Below are positions 16,100-23,302 of a stretch of DNA of 52,825 bases, one piece after another (the stretch's first letter is position 1; each line of letters begins with the position of its first letter). The DNA is from an uncultured delta proteobacterium (GTDB taxonomy: Bacteria > Desulfobacterota > Syntrophia > Syntrophales > Smithellaceae). The stretch covers positions 1 through 52,825 of the forward strand of contig CAIVQG010000020.1 of the NCBI GenBank assembly GCA_903907985.1, in the 5' to 3' direction. The notes under the pieces are model-generated. The model was not told where the DNA came from. It saw nothing but the letters and a program-made list of their open reading frames with translations, and did no database searches. Position numbers and translations under genes: made by a program.

Positions 16100-16312
16100 T
16101 CAAATATCAATTAGACGCTCGGCAACAGCAATCGCCAAGGCATGTGTGCGGTTTTTGGCATCAAGTTTTTTGATAACGTTTCTGACGTGAAAATTGACGG
16201 TCCGCTCGCTGATCAGCAAAATCCGCGCAATTTCCCATGAGGTTTTGCCTTCTTTAATCCAGCTTAATACTTCGATTTCTCTTTTTGATAAGATCAATTG
16301 CCACCCGCTCAT
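16100..16312 (-). CDS. LuxR-type (GerE) helix-turn-helix ORF, probably N-terminally truncated
   Basis: The 70 residues are a full LuxR/GerE DNA-binding domain: LSKREIEVLSWIKEGKTSWE, IARILLISERTVNFHVRNVI and KKLDAKNRTHALAIA. Normal LuxR regulators carry a signal domain of 150 or more residues in front; here the ATG is created at the very edge of repeat copy C and has no Shine-Dalgarno. I infer that the 5' part was lost when the repeat was placed, leaving a fragment. A deliberate stand-alone HTH protein remains possible, as such single-domain regulators are known. If expressed it could bind the repeated upstream elements. Confidence 0.6.
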   Translation of the reverse strand: MSGWQLILSKREIEVLSWIKEGKTSWEIARILLISERTVNFHVRNVIKKLDAKNRTHALAIAVAERLIDI

Positions 16313-16380
16313 TTTATTGATTTACGCTTCAAGGATTAGTAACGAGTGTTTGTGAAAATAATTACAGCAGACGGGGAAAA
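16311..16380. repeat. 71-bp intergenic repeat, copy C (diverged)
   Basis: The first 30 bases agree closely with copy B (ATTTTATTGATTTACGCTTC), then similarity falls, with a shared block AATAATTACAG. It covers the start codon of the LuxR-type ORF. Confidence 0.75.
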
Positions 16381-16475
16381 TATTTTGAAAATAGCCGGAA
16401 CTTGCCAGTCCCGGCTTTATCTTAATGTCGTTCGGAGTGCTCAGACAAAGGATTTATGGCGTTATTTTTCATTAG

Positions 16476-16507
16476 ATTCGTAATCCCGATAAACCGGGAT
16501 TACGAAT
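16476..16507. repeat. REP-like palindrome (ATTCGTAATCCCG)
   Basis: ATTCGTAATCCCG (16476-16488) pairs perfectly with 16495-16507 around a 6-nt loop. No T tract follows on either strand, so it is more like a dispersed REP-type palindrome than a terminator. It lies between the large helical-repeat gene and the LuxR-type ORF. Confidence 0.6.
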
Positions 16508-16608
16508 GACTGGATCGTTTCTATACTTTAGCTATGAATATATGAGACACGATTTACTAGACAAGTCTGGTATTTTTACTAGATGCATCTGGCATACTTC
16601 TAAAGCGG

Positions 16609-18819
16609 TTAGCCGCTGAACTGATACTTCTCATCCAATTTTTGCAGAAGCAATTCCATGATATTTTCGGCGCTGTCGGGATACAACTTGGCGATAAGTC
16701 CTACGACACGATGAATAGTGTCCTCAAAATTGACGCATTCGACTAATAGTTTCTTGAAGGAAGCTTTATCTCCCTTCTCGGCAAAGGCTGCAGCAATATC
16801 CGGCAAGTGGCTATATTGAAGTACGTTAATGCGCGCTGCTGTTTGCAATGCCTGGCTGGCAAGCCCGGCTTTTGCCTGGGCACTCGCTATGTTCCGAAAA
16901 ATACTAGCTGACAACAAATCATTCTCCCAATTCTCTGCCTGATTGTAGGATAGTGAGATAGATTTTACTGCTTCTTCATCATCACCCCTACGCACTTGCG
17001 CAGAGGCTATTGCACGCAAGGCATCTACCTTATGGTGTGACTCTATTTGATCGGCAGCACTGTGGGCTGAGGTATAATCGCCCTGATCTGCCAAAGCAGC
17101 AGCGATACATCCCATCACCTGATCTCGCAGCGAATAGTCAGAAATCTCCTCCCTGATTTCATAGGCATAGGTAATCAATCCACAATGAGCCGCATTACAA
17201 GCTATTTCACGAAGAGCCACATTGCTTTCAATGGAATGAGCTATTATCAGAGCTTCCGGAAATAGTTTGGCTTTAGCAAAAGCCTTAACAATCTGACCTA
17301 ATGCCCAATCCTGATCACATTTATTGATAATTTTATGGGCAATATTTGACGCAATCGTCAGAGTATCCTTTGCTAACTCCAGATCATTCAACGCGATCTG
17401 ATCCTTGGCGATCGATATTAGCGAATAGGCACACCTTTGCGGGTCACTTATGGCATGGGCAATAGCCAGTGCTATTTTCCTGGTTTTATTAGCTGCTTCG
17501 GTGAGTCCTATTTTTTCCTGGCCTTTGGCCACATTCAAGACGGCATCTATCCGCAGATTACTAAAAAACCAGGACTGGAAGTTTTCCCTTATCAATGTCG
17601 CTGCCATCATGGCTAATTCAATCGTTTTTAAAGCCTCATCATTGTCACCGATCTTGCCTTGTGCACAAGCAACATCCATTAAATATTTAGACCGCATTAT
17701 TTTATTGGTAATCGTTCTGGCATAGGCAATGATACCCGAAAGCACTAGCTTGACCGTTGGGCTACCCTGACCTTCTTTTAAATGGCAGGTGATGATATCG
17801 CATAATGCGTTTACAAGATCATATTCGTTATAGGATTGTATTGATTCCATCAGCGCTTGGCCAATGGTTTCCCGAGCCTGAGCGGTATCACCTGAACGAA
17901 TAAACGCTTCTGATATAGCGATTTGCGCCTCGTGGAATGGGAAGCGAACATCCAATCTTTTCAATGTATCAAAAGCAGCAGCGATGTTGCCGCTTTTGGC
18001 TTGGACTATTGCAATATCCACCAGCAAGTGCTGTTTAGTTTCATATTCTTCAATGGCATCGGCAATATCAAGGGCTGTAACGAAATCACCCGCTGCCGCC
18101 ATAGCGATAGCAATATCGCTTAATTTCCATGCACGAGCCTTCAAATCCTCGATCTCTTTCACCCTGAGGATATCATCGCTATTATATGTCGCAGGCTTTG
18201 TTCCCATGCCCGCCGCAGTATTTTTCTTCGCTTCTCTTTCGCTTTCAATACAATCGCGCAGCCGTTTGCCGTCGATCCTCTCGGCAAGTGCATAAGCAGA
18301 CGGACAGCCGAGATCTATCAGCTTGTGGAGAAATTTATTATAAGTATAAAAGATAAAAGCATTGCTGCACAGAAAATAAGTTACATCTTCATCGAGATCC
18401 ATGATCTGCGAAATAGTGATGGTGGCAATGTAACTATAGTGGTCAAGCACACCCCGCGATATATTTTTTAATTTCAGCCGCTGATAAATCACCATGGCAT
18501 CATCTAATCTGCCCGCTTCCTTCAACTCCCAGACTAATAATAAATACCATAAAATGGCATGATCTGCCTCGTAAGCATCGGCATGGGCGAGAGCGCTATA
18601 CAGGTCTCCTTTTTGCAGAAGCTCCAATGGCGAAATTTCCCGCAATTGAGAAAGGAACTGGTTATAGGTGATGTATGTATCCACCATTCCAACCGGATCA
18701 TCCTGCGCAATGGCCGCATCCAGCTTGTACTTTGCCTCTGGCAATTGAAGTAGCAATTCTTCCGCCAGGCTCTTCTCACCTTCTTTTGGTTCCATGAATG
18801 ATAAGGGTATTTGCATCAT
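16609..18819 (-). CDS. Large helical-repeat (TPR-like) protein
   Basis: About 736 residues, entirely alpha-helical. From about residue 225 it is built of degenerate ~35-residue repeats of the form LxxIAxAxAxxGDxxxAxxxAxxI (for example ALRAIASAQVRRGDDEEAVK and IFRNIASAQAKAGLASQALQ), a TPR-like superhelix used as a protein-binding scaffold. The first 220 residues are helical without clear repeats. There is no signal peptide or enzyme motif. The ATG at 18819 is favoured (AGGT nine bases upstream) over a TTG at 18825 that overlaps the preceding stop. It is coupled to the 90-residue gene upstream. Similar solenoids often serve as sensors or adaptors in defence proteins, but no effector is attached. 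Confidence 0.75.
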   Translation of the reverse strand: MMQIPLSFMEPKEGEKSLAEELLLQLPEAKYKLDAAIAQDDPVGMVDTYITYNQFLSQLREISPLELLQKGDLYSALAHADAYEADHAILWYLLLVWELKEAGRLDDAMVIYQRLKLKNISRGVLDHYSYIATITISQIMDLDEDVTYFLCSNAFIFYTYNKFLHKLIDLGCPSAYALAERIDGKRLRDCIESEREAKKNTAAGMGTKPATYNSDDILRVKEIEDLKARAWKLSDIAIAMAAAGDFVTALDIADAIEEYETKQHLLVDIAIVQAKSGNIAAAFDTLKRLDVRFPFHEAQIAISEAFIRSGDTAQARETIGQALMESIQSYNEYDLVNALCDIITCHLKEGQGSPTVKLVLSGIIAYARTITNKIMRSKYLMDVACAQGKIGDNDEALKTIELAMMAATLIRENFQSWFFSNLRIDAVLNVAKGQEKIGLTEAANKTRKIALAIAHAISDPQRCAYSLISIAKDQIALNDLELAKDTLTIASNIAHKIINKCDQDWALGQIVKAFAKAKLFPEALIIAHSIESNVALREIACNAAHCGLITYAYEIREEISDYSLRDQVMGCIAAALADQGDYTSAHSAADQIESHHKVDALRAIASAQVRRGDDEEAVKSISLSYNQAENWENDLLSASIFRNIASAQAKAGLASQALQTAARINVLQYSHLPDIAAAFAEKGDKASFKKLLVECVNFEDTIHRVVGLIAKLYPDSAENIMELLLQKLDEKYQFSG

Positions 18820-18821
18820 TT

Positions 18822-19094
18822 TCAATTTACCTGCCTGATTGTTGTTATGTCATGAATCATGATGAATAATTTGTATGCTTCGCCAACATCCTTCCTGTCT
18901 ATGCCTGCTATGGCCTCTCTGATTGCGATTTCAACGACTAAATCCGCCGCTTTGTCATTCAATTCTGCCGACAGCCAACCACTACGAACCTTCTCATTAG
19001 AATCGAGATATTGTCTGATATGTCTACAAACAGAATCATAATCATTGTCTCCGATGTCTCTTGCAATTTTTAATCTACTGAGATGCTTTTTCAA
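18822..19094 (-). CDS. Small helical protein with TTG start, coupled on both sides
   Basis: The 90 residues are helical and charged (MKKHLSRLKIARDIGDNDYD, KAADLVVEIAIREAIAGIDR) and match no family I recognise. The start codon is TTG at 19094, embedded in TATTGA where the stop of a 27-codon ORF overlaps it. The gene's own TGA in turn overlaps the next gene's first possible TTG. No independent ribosome site is visible, so expression should depend on termination-reinitiation. Alternatively the 27-codon ORF and this gene are one protein split by a frameshift at the A run after TATTG. Confidence 0.55.
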   Translation of the reverse strand: MKKHLSRLKIARDIGDNDYDSVCRHIRQYLDSNEKVRSGWLSAELNDKAADLVVEIAIREAIAGIDRKDVGEAYKLFIMIHDITTIRQVN

Positions 19095-19174
19095 TACGGA
19101 GTGTGCTGTTTGACAGAATAGCCTTCCATCTCCATTGTGTTTAGTAATTTACAAATATTGGGATAGCTATTCAT
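19091..19174 (-). CDS. 27-codon ORF upstream of and overlapping the TTG-start gene
   Basis: ATG at 19174 is preceded by TGAGGT and encodes MNSYPNICKLLNTMEMEGYS plus seven residues, ending in TGA that overlaps the next TTG start. It is either a leader peptide that couples translation of the 90-residue gene, or the true N-terminus separated by a -1/+2 frameshift. The good ribosome site in front of it, and its absence before the TTG, support one of these. Confidence 0.4.
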   Translation of the reverse strand: MNSYPNICKLLNTMEMEGYSVKQHTPY

Positions 19175-19207
19175 TGATTATTACCTCATTATCATACTTC
19201 AACCTGA

Positions 19208-19654
19208 TCATTTGTATTGGATCAGGATATAACTCATCCCACTGAGGGGGTTATATTCAGAAGATATGAAACCCCAGGGGAGATCATTTTCTTTGTTACC
19301 GAATTCCTTTTCCAGCCATTCATTGTGAGTTCTCATTCGGACAATTTGCTTCTTCTCGGACCAGTTCCAGTCATTATCCTGGAAATCTTCGCGAGCATTT
19401 TTGAGGTAAACGTTTTTGATGCGATCTCCTTCACAGCGAACAGTAATTTCAAAATTAATCCCGACAATTGCGTACTGGCTTTTTAAGATATAGTCGCTGA
19501 TGTCTGTTCCCTCTTCAGACAAATCAAACATCATTTTTACAAGGTCAGAATTTGATTCCATCACACGTCTGTTTAAGTCACGCTTTAAAACAAAATCCGT
19601 ACCAGTAAATGATATTTCTCCCGTCGTCTTGCTGATAACAGCGGTGTCTAGCAT
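19208..19654 (-). CDS. Hypothetical protein, 148 residues
   Basis: No family recognised. It starts MLDTAVISKTTGEISFTGTD, is soluble and of mixed alpha/beta composition, with tryptophan- and charge-rich stretches (FQDNDWNWSEKKQIVRMRTH) and an end PLSGMSYILIQYK. AAGGAGTGAC stands before the ATG. The size and acidic character recall immunity or antitoxin proteins, but that is only an impression. It forms a small minus-strand series with the 70-residue gene upstream (48-bp gap) and the coupled genes downstream. Confidence 0.6.
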   Translation of the reverse strand: MLDTAVISKTTGEISFTGTDFVLKRDLNRRVMESNSDLVKMMFDLSEEGTDISDYILKSQYAIVGINFEITVRCEGDRIKNVYLKNAREDFQDNDWNWSEKKQIVRMRTHNEWLEKEFGNKENDLPWGFISSEYNPLSGMSYILIQYK

Positions 19655-19702
19655 ATCAATGTCACTCCTTATTTATTATTATATTTCTTCCAATAAGTGG
19701 CA

Positions 19703-19915
19703 TTATGTTTTCTCCATTTTTTTAAAACCAATAAAGTAAATAATGTCGTCAACTTCCACGACATCGAATCCTAATAACAAATTCCTGTCAGGCGACACAA
19801 AAATCGTGTCATTTTCCACGCCAAACGGCAATGGGCGAATTTTTTCGCCTGTTCTTTTCATGATTTCTATTTCTCTTTTGGCGTCCTCAATTCTTTTTGA
19901 TGCGGTTTTAAACAT
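19703..19915 (-). CDS. Hypothetical protein, 70 residues
   Basis: The start at 19915 is chosen because AAGGAG precedes it; the frame is open 17 codons further upstream without a ribosome site. The first 25 residues are a charged helix (FKTASKRIEDAKREIEIMKR); the rest looks like a small beta fold (DTIFVSPDRNLLLGFDVVEV, DIIYFIGFKK). It is the first gene of the small minus-strand series and is divergent from the PP2C gene. Function unknown. Confidence 0.55.
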   Translation of the reverse strand: MFKTASKRIEDAKREIEIMKRTGEKIRPLPFGVENDTIFVSPDRNLLLGFDVVEVDDIIYFIGFKKMEKT

Positions 19916-20157
19916 TGGTTCTCCTTTATGATATTTATTTAATTTACCACACAGAAGCCACGTCACCTCCTCAAATATTATTAAACGACAAAATTAGAAA
20001 AAGTTAACACTCCGCAGGAAAAGAAAGTTCTTATCATTTTATTTATTATTCGGTGGCTTTCCTGTTATATATTGAGTTAAACATCGTTTATATTCAGTAA
20101 CGCATCAAAGAGACGTTCACCTTAAACAATTCATTCCAAAAGGAGATATCTGGCTTC

Positions 20158-20877
20158 ATGGATTCTGAAAAACTGGGTTGTGCCGCTGTCGCCTTTTCCA
20201 AAGGGCCGAAACACAAACACTGTGAAGACCGTTACGCCCTCTTTCCGCTGGCAAAGCCGGTGGTTAAGCGCCAGGACCGCGGTGAGATATTTGCTGTCTT
20301 CGACGGTATCGGCAGTGCGCCGGACGGAATGCATTCCGCCCAGCATATGTGTGACGCGCTGCTTACATATTACTCACAACCCGAATCCTGCACCGGCACA
20401 TGGGAGGGCATCCGTGATCTGCTTTTTACAGCAAACAAAGAGGTCTTCGACTGGGGATTCATGCCCGGTACTGATCGCCCACTTGGTGGTTGCGCCGGAA
20501 GTGTTATCTGGATTTATGAAAAGAAACTCTATACCTTTCATGCCGGAGATACGGTCGCCGTCCTGATCCGGGACGGGAAAGCGACACAACTGACCCATCT
20601 TCACGAGCTGGATGGAGCCATTTATCGCTATTTCGGCTTGGGCGGCAATTTGAAAATTGACATCGCCAATCAGGAATTGAGAAACTATGATCGTATCCTG
20701 CTGATATCCGACGGAGTAACAAAAGTTTTTCATCCCGCCTTCGCCGCCTCAATTGTCGAGGAGCACCTTAATGATCTTAAACAAGCTGTAGAAGATCTAG
20801 CCCGGCGCGCCCGCACAAAAGGCTCACAAGATGACATCACCGTTGTGCTGGTGGAATATGACCCTTACGCGGAATAA
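20158..20877 (+). CDS. PP2C-family Ser/Thr protein phosphatase
   Basis: The 239-residue protein has the PP2C metal-centre motifs: CEDR (22-25), FAVFDGIGSA (D49), GGCAGSV, HAGDT (128-132), LLISDGVTK (D185) and SQDDIT (D225/D226). PP2C enzymes remove phosphate from Ser/Thr residues using Mn/Mg. AAGGAG lies 12 bases before the ATG. It is the only plus-strand gene of the island and converges on the CYTH gene with a 32-bp gap, so it is transcribed separately from the 20.9-30.2 kb operon. No Ser/Thr kinase is visible nearby; its target may be one of the operon's proteins (the vWA gene is a usual companion of PP2C in Ter-type and related systems). Confidence 0.88.
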   Translation: MDSEKLGCAAVAFSKGPKHKHCEDRYALFPLAKPVVKRQDRGEIFAVFDGIGSAPDGMHSAQHMCDALLTYYSQPESCTGTWEGIRDLLFTANKEVFDWGFMPGTDRPLGGCAGSVIWIYEKKLYTFHAGDTVAVLIRDGKATQLTHLHELDGAIYRYFGLGGNLKIDIANQELRNYDRILLISDGVTKVFHPAFAASIVEEHLNDLKQAVEDLARRARTKGSQDDITVVLVEYDPYAE

Positions 20878-20909
20878 AATTTGCGACACGTTATGCCGAC
20901 TTTTGATAT

Positions 20910-21419
20910 TTATCTATGCAGTAAATCGATATAGGCCACATCAACCAGCTCTTTTTTGTCGATCTTAAGTTGAAGTATGATATTTTCGGCAATAACGATT
21001 CCATCTTCGGTGTTCTGATTCTCCTGTAGCATAACCTCCAGTTCTACGAAACTACCCAGCCCTTCAACATCATCGATATGGATTCTGGTTTGTTCGTAAA
21101 GGTAAAGCTTTCTTGTCTTACGAACGACACCCTTCACCCCAAGAGCTTTAGTGAGGGTTTCCTTCAACCCCAGAGGATCACTGCTTTCTGCTTTTAAATA
21201 GGAACTCTGTTTGGGCCCACAAATATTCGGGCGCTCATAGAAGATTAACTCACCTTTGTCAGGTGCTAATATCCGCAGCTTCAATCGCCCACGCGGCACA
21301 TTAAAAAAAATATCCTCTTGAAACAGGAGTATCGGATCTGTTTTCGCAATGTTCCGAACAAGGTTTTCCAGACTGATAACATCACGGACTATGGCCTTAA
21401 TTTCTATGTTAGTCGGCAT
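20910..21419 (-). CDS. CYTH-domain protein, class IV adenylate cyclase-like
   Basis: CYTH enzymes bind triphosphates in a beta tunnel and act as cyclases or tripolyphosphatases. The 169 residues show the family order: NIEIKA at the N-terminus (an EIEIK variant), FQEDIFFNVPRGRLKLRI, GELIFYERPN, VVRKTRKLYLYEQTRIHIDD and GLGSFVELEV. The length and the Q-D-FF / GRLKLR pattern resemble CyaB class IV cyclases more than plant-type tripolyphosphatases. AAGGAG precedes the ATG. It closes the large minus-strand operon, 24 bp after the macro-domain gene. A cyclase next to a macro domain suggests nucleotide signalling, which is inferred. Confidence 0.82.
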   Translation of the reverse strand: MPTNIEIKAIVRDVISLENLVRNIAKTDPILLFQEDIFFNVPRGRLKLRILAPDKGELIFYERPNICGPKQSSYLKAESSDPLGLKETLTKALGVKGVVRKTRKLYLYEQTRIHIDDVEGLGSFVELEVMLQENQNTEDGIVIAENIILQLKIDKKELVDVAYIDLLHR

Positions 21420-21443
21420 AGAGGATGTCTCCTTGCAAAATAT

Positions 21444-21968
21444 TCATCGCCATCCGATATTCCTGGCCAGAGCCTGTAGTGTTTCATAATCACTTGGTTG
21501 CAGGATATGAATATCAAGATTGGCATTAACATTATTTCGTCGGGCAGATTCGTATCCATCTACCATAGAGAGAAAAGCACTTTGCATGGCTAAACGCCAA
21601 CCACCGACCATAAGCGATGCCGCAACTGTATTTATGCTGTATTTTTCGGCAATTCTCAGGGATTTTTCGGTTGCATCGCGAATGATCCCCTGCTTAGCCG
21701 CATCACTGAGCACCTCCCGATGATGAAGCGTTGATGCCAGCAGGATTAATTGAAAAGAGCAGTCCGCGACAGGTTCATATTCGATCACCCTGCCCAGAGT
21801 AATTGGATGTCGGATTTCATCCTGAATCTCACTCCAGACATCCGGCCACCGCAACGCAAATTGGCGGCTGAGATTGCCTTCCATTCCCTTGGCAGCACCA
21901 TCAACAGTCAGGATTATAGCCTCGGCTCTGGCATCAAGGACATTGCCCTGAATAATATTCATCGCCAT
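21444..21968 (-). CDS. Macro-domain-like protein
   Basis: Macro domains bind or hydrolyse ADP-ribose and its derivatives. The N-terminus IIQGNVLDARAEAIILTVDG (5-24) matches the macro entry strand and nucleotide loop, followed by GMEGNLSRQFALRWPDVW, LGRVIEYEP and LILLASTLHH. The usual NAAN after the first strand is replaced by TVDG, and the GVG loop by GGW, so catalytic activity is uncertain although nucleotide binding is plausible. The gene lies between the SEDS gene (115 bp) and the CYTH gene (24 bp). Confidence 0.7.
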   Translation of the reverse strand: MAMNIIQGNVLDARAEAIILTVDGAAKGMEGNLSRQFALRWPDVWSEIQDEIRHPITLGRVIEYEPVADCSFQLILLASTLHHREVLSDAAKQGIIRDATEKSLRIAEKYSINTVAASLMVGGWRLAMQSAFLSMVDGYESARRNNVNANLDIHILQPSDYETLQALARNIGWR

Positions 21969-22083
21969 TGATTATTACCCATAATCCGTTGGTTTTAATT
22001 TAACTTGCTTGTGCTTGCATTAATGTGCGCCAATAATTTATCATAAATAATGATTTCAAAACAGATCCATTCGCCTAATATTA

Positions 22084-23280
22084 TTACAAGCTGCTAAGAT
22101 AGCCACACCTGACGGCAATAATAATCAGAATTACTAAAAAACAAATTGCGGGCTTGTTCATCATAAGAGACAAGTAAGTAGTATGCCCTGATTGTTCTTT
22201 GCGATTTGCCCTCAGGGAGCGAAATAAAAACCCGGCGACAAGAAAGCTGAATATCATTAATGTGCCACCATAGCCAAACGGTATATAGTAAAATATGGGC
22301 AACATATTTACTGAGGCGGCAATTCCGGCAAGGGGAAAAAATGCAAGCATAAATAAGCAACCTTTTAGGATTAACGCTTCCGTTTTATCTTTCACGAGAG
22401 ATGCTGCTTCCAAGCCAAGGACAAAGAACATTCCCTGGAGAAGAAGAAAATACATTATGCCCGCAATACCATATTTGGATGCAAATACAGCGAAGATAAT
22501 ATCCAATGGTTGTGGCGGCATACAACTGACAGCAGCGCCCCATAATCCGCCAATTTTAAAGCACTTCCGTGCCTCTATTATTTGGTAAGATGCGCCCCAC
22601 GGATCGGCCAGATTATAGAAACCCATAATGCGCGGTATCTCATAACCGGATTTGAAAATTAAATACAAACTAAAGAGAGTGCAAGTAATGGCCATAAAAC
22701 TCAACGCCATAGCTTTTTTATTATTGAGAAACAGAAATCCGCTGATGATAAAAAACATTATCAGGAGCATGGGTAAATCGGGTTGCCGCAACAGGCAAAA
22801 GCTGATTACGGTCGTACCAATAATTAGTAAAGATAATTTGAATCGATTCAATTTTTCCTTGCTAGTTGTGATTATCGCACTGCTGATGAGGTAGCAAACG
22901 CAGCTCCAAAATCCCGTGTGTATCCATAAATTGTGGAATCCAAAGTATCTTGTACAGCCGTTAAAGTGCATCGAATAATCCGGGAATAGAACCGGCAGTA
23001 TTGGCAGAATGACTGCGGGAATAAGCCATAATTCAAAACGTGAAAGAAGCTTTTTGAAGTCATATTTGTTAAATTGAATCAGGCAAAACAAAAACGCGCC
23101 AACCAAGACAAGTAATACGTGTTTAGTCAGCAAATAATTTGCAAAAGAATAATCTGGCGAATCCATGCGCCTAATCCAACTGGAAGTAAACAGAATATCC
23201 ATTGTAGTAAGAAAACCCAACATAACCAGGGCAGTTACTGCCGTCAGGAATAGTAAATCGAAACCATTTTCTTCATCCAC
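22084..23280 (-). CDS. SEDS-family membrane protein (FtsW/RodA/SpoVE-like)
   Basis: SEDS proteins are lipid-II-dependent peptidoglycan glycosyltransferases. The 398-residue product has about ten membrane segments and the family marks: a NLADPWGASYQIIEA segment before the conserved loop, PLDIIFAVFASKYG with the aspartate that is catalytic in FtsW/RodA, and a C-terminal NMLPIFYYIPFGYGGT like the LPxxGxxLPFxSYGG of FtsW. Several loop residues differ from chromosomal FtsW. Translation begins with GTG after GGAGGTGA. An accessory SEDS gene next to a pump ATPase, and not beside division genes, is unusual; it may remodel the wall locally for an envelope machine. No cognate class B PBP is visible in the window. 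Confidence 0.8.
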   Translation of the reverse strand: MDEENGFDLLFLTAVTALVMLGFLTTMDILFTSSWIRRMDSPDYSFANYLLTKHVLLVLVGAFLFCLIQFNKYDFKKLLSRFELWLIPAVILPILPVLFPDYSMHFNGCTRYFGFHNLWIHTGFWSCVCYLISSAIITTSKEKLNRFKLSLLIIGTTVISFCLLRQPDLPMLLIMFFIISGFLFLNNKKAMALSFMAITCTLFSLYLIFKSGYEIPRIMGFYNLADPWGASYQIIEARKCFKIGGLWGAAVSCMPPQPLDIIFAVFASKYGIAGIMYFLLLQGMFFVLGLEAASLVKDKTEALILKGCLFMLAFFPLAGIAASVNMLPIFYYIPFGYGGTLMIFSFLVAGFLFRSLRANRKEQSGHTTYLSLMMNKPAICFLVILIIIAVRCGYLSSL

Positions 23281-23302
23281 AAATCACCTCCAAGAATTAT
23301 GT

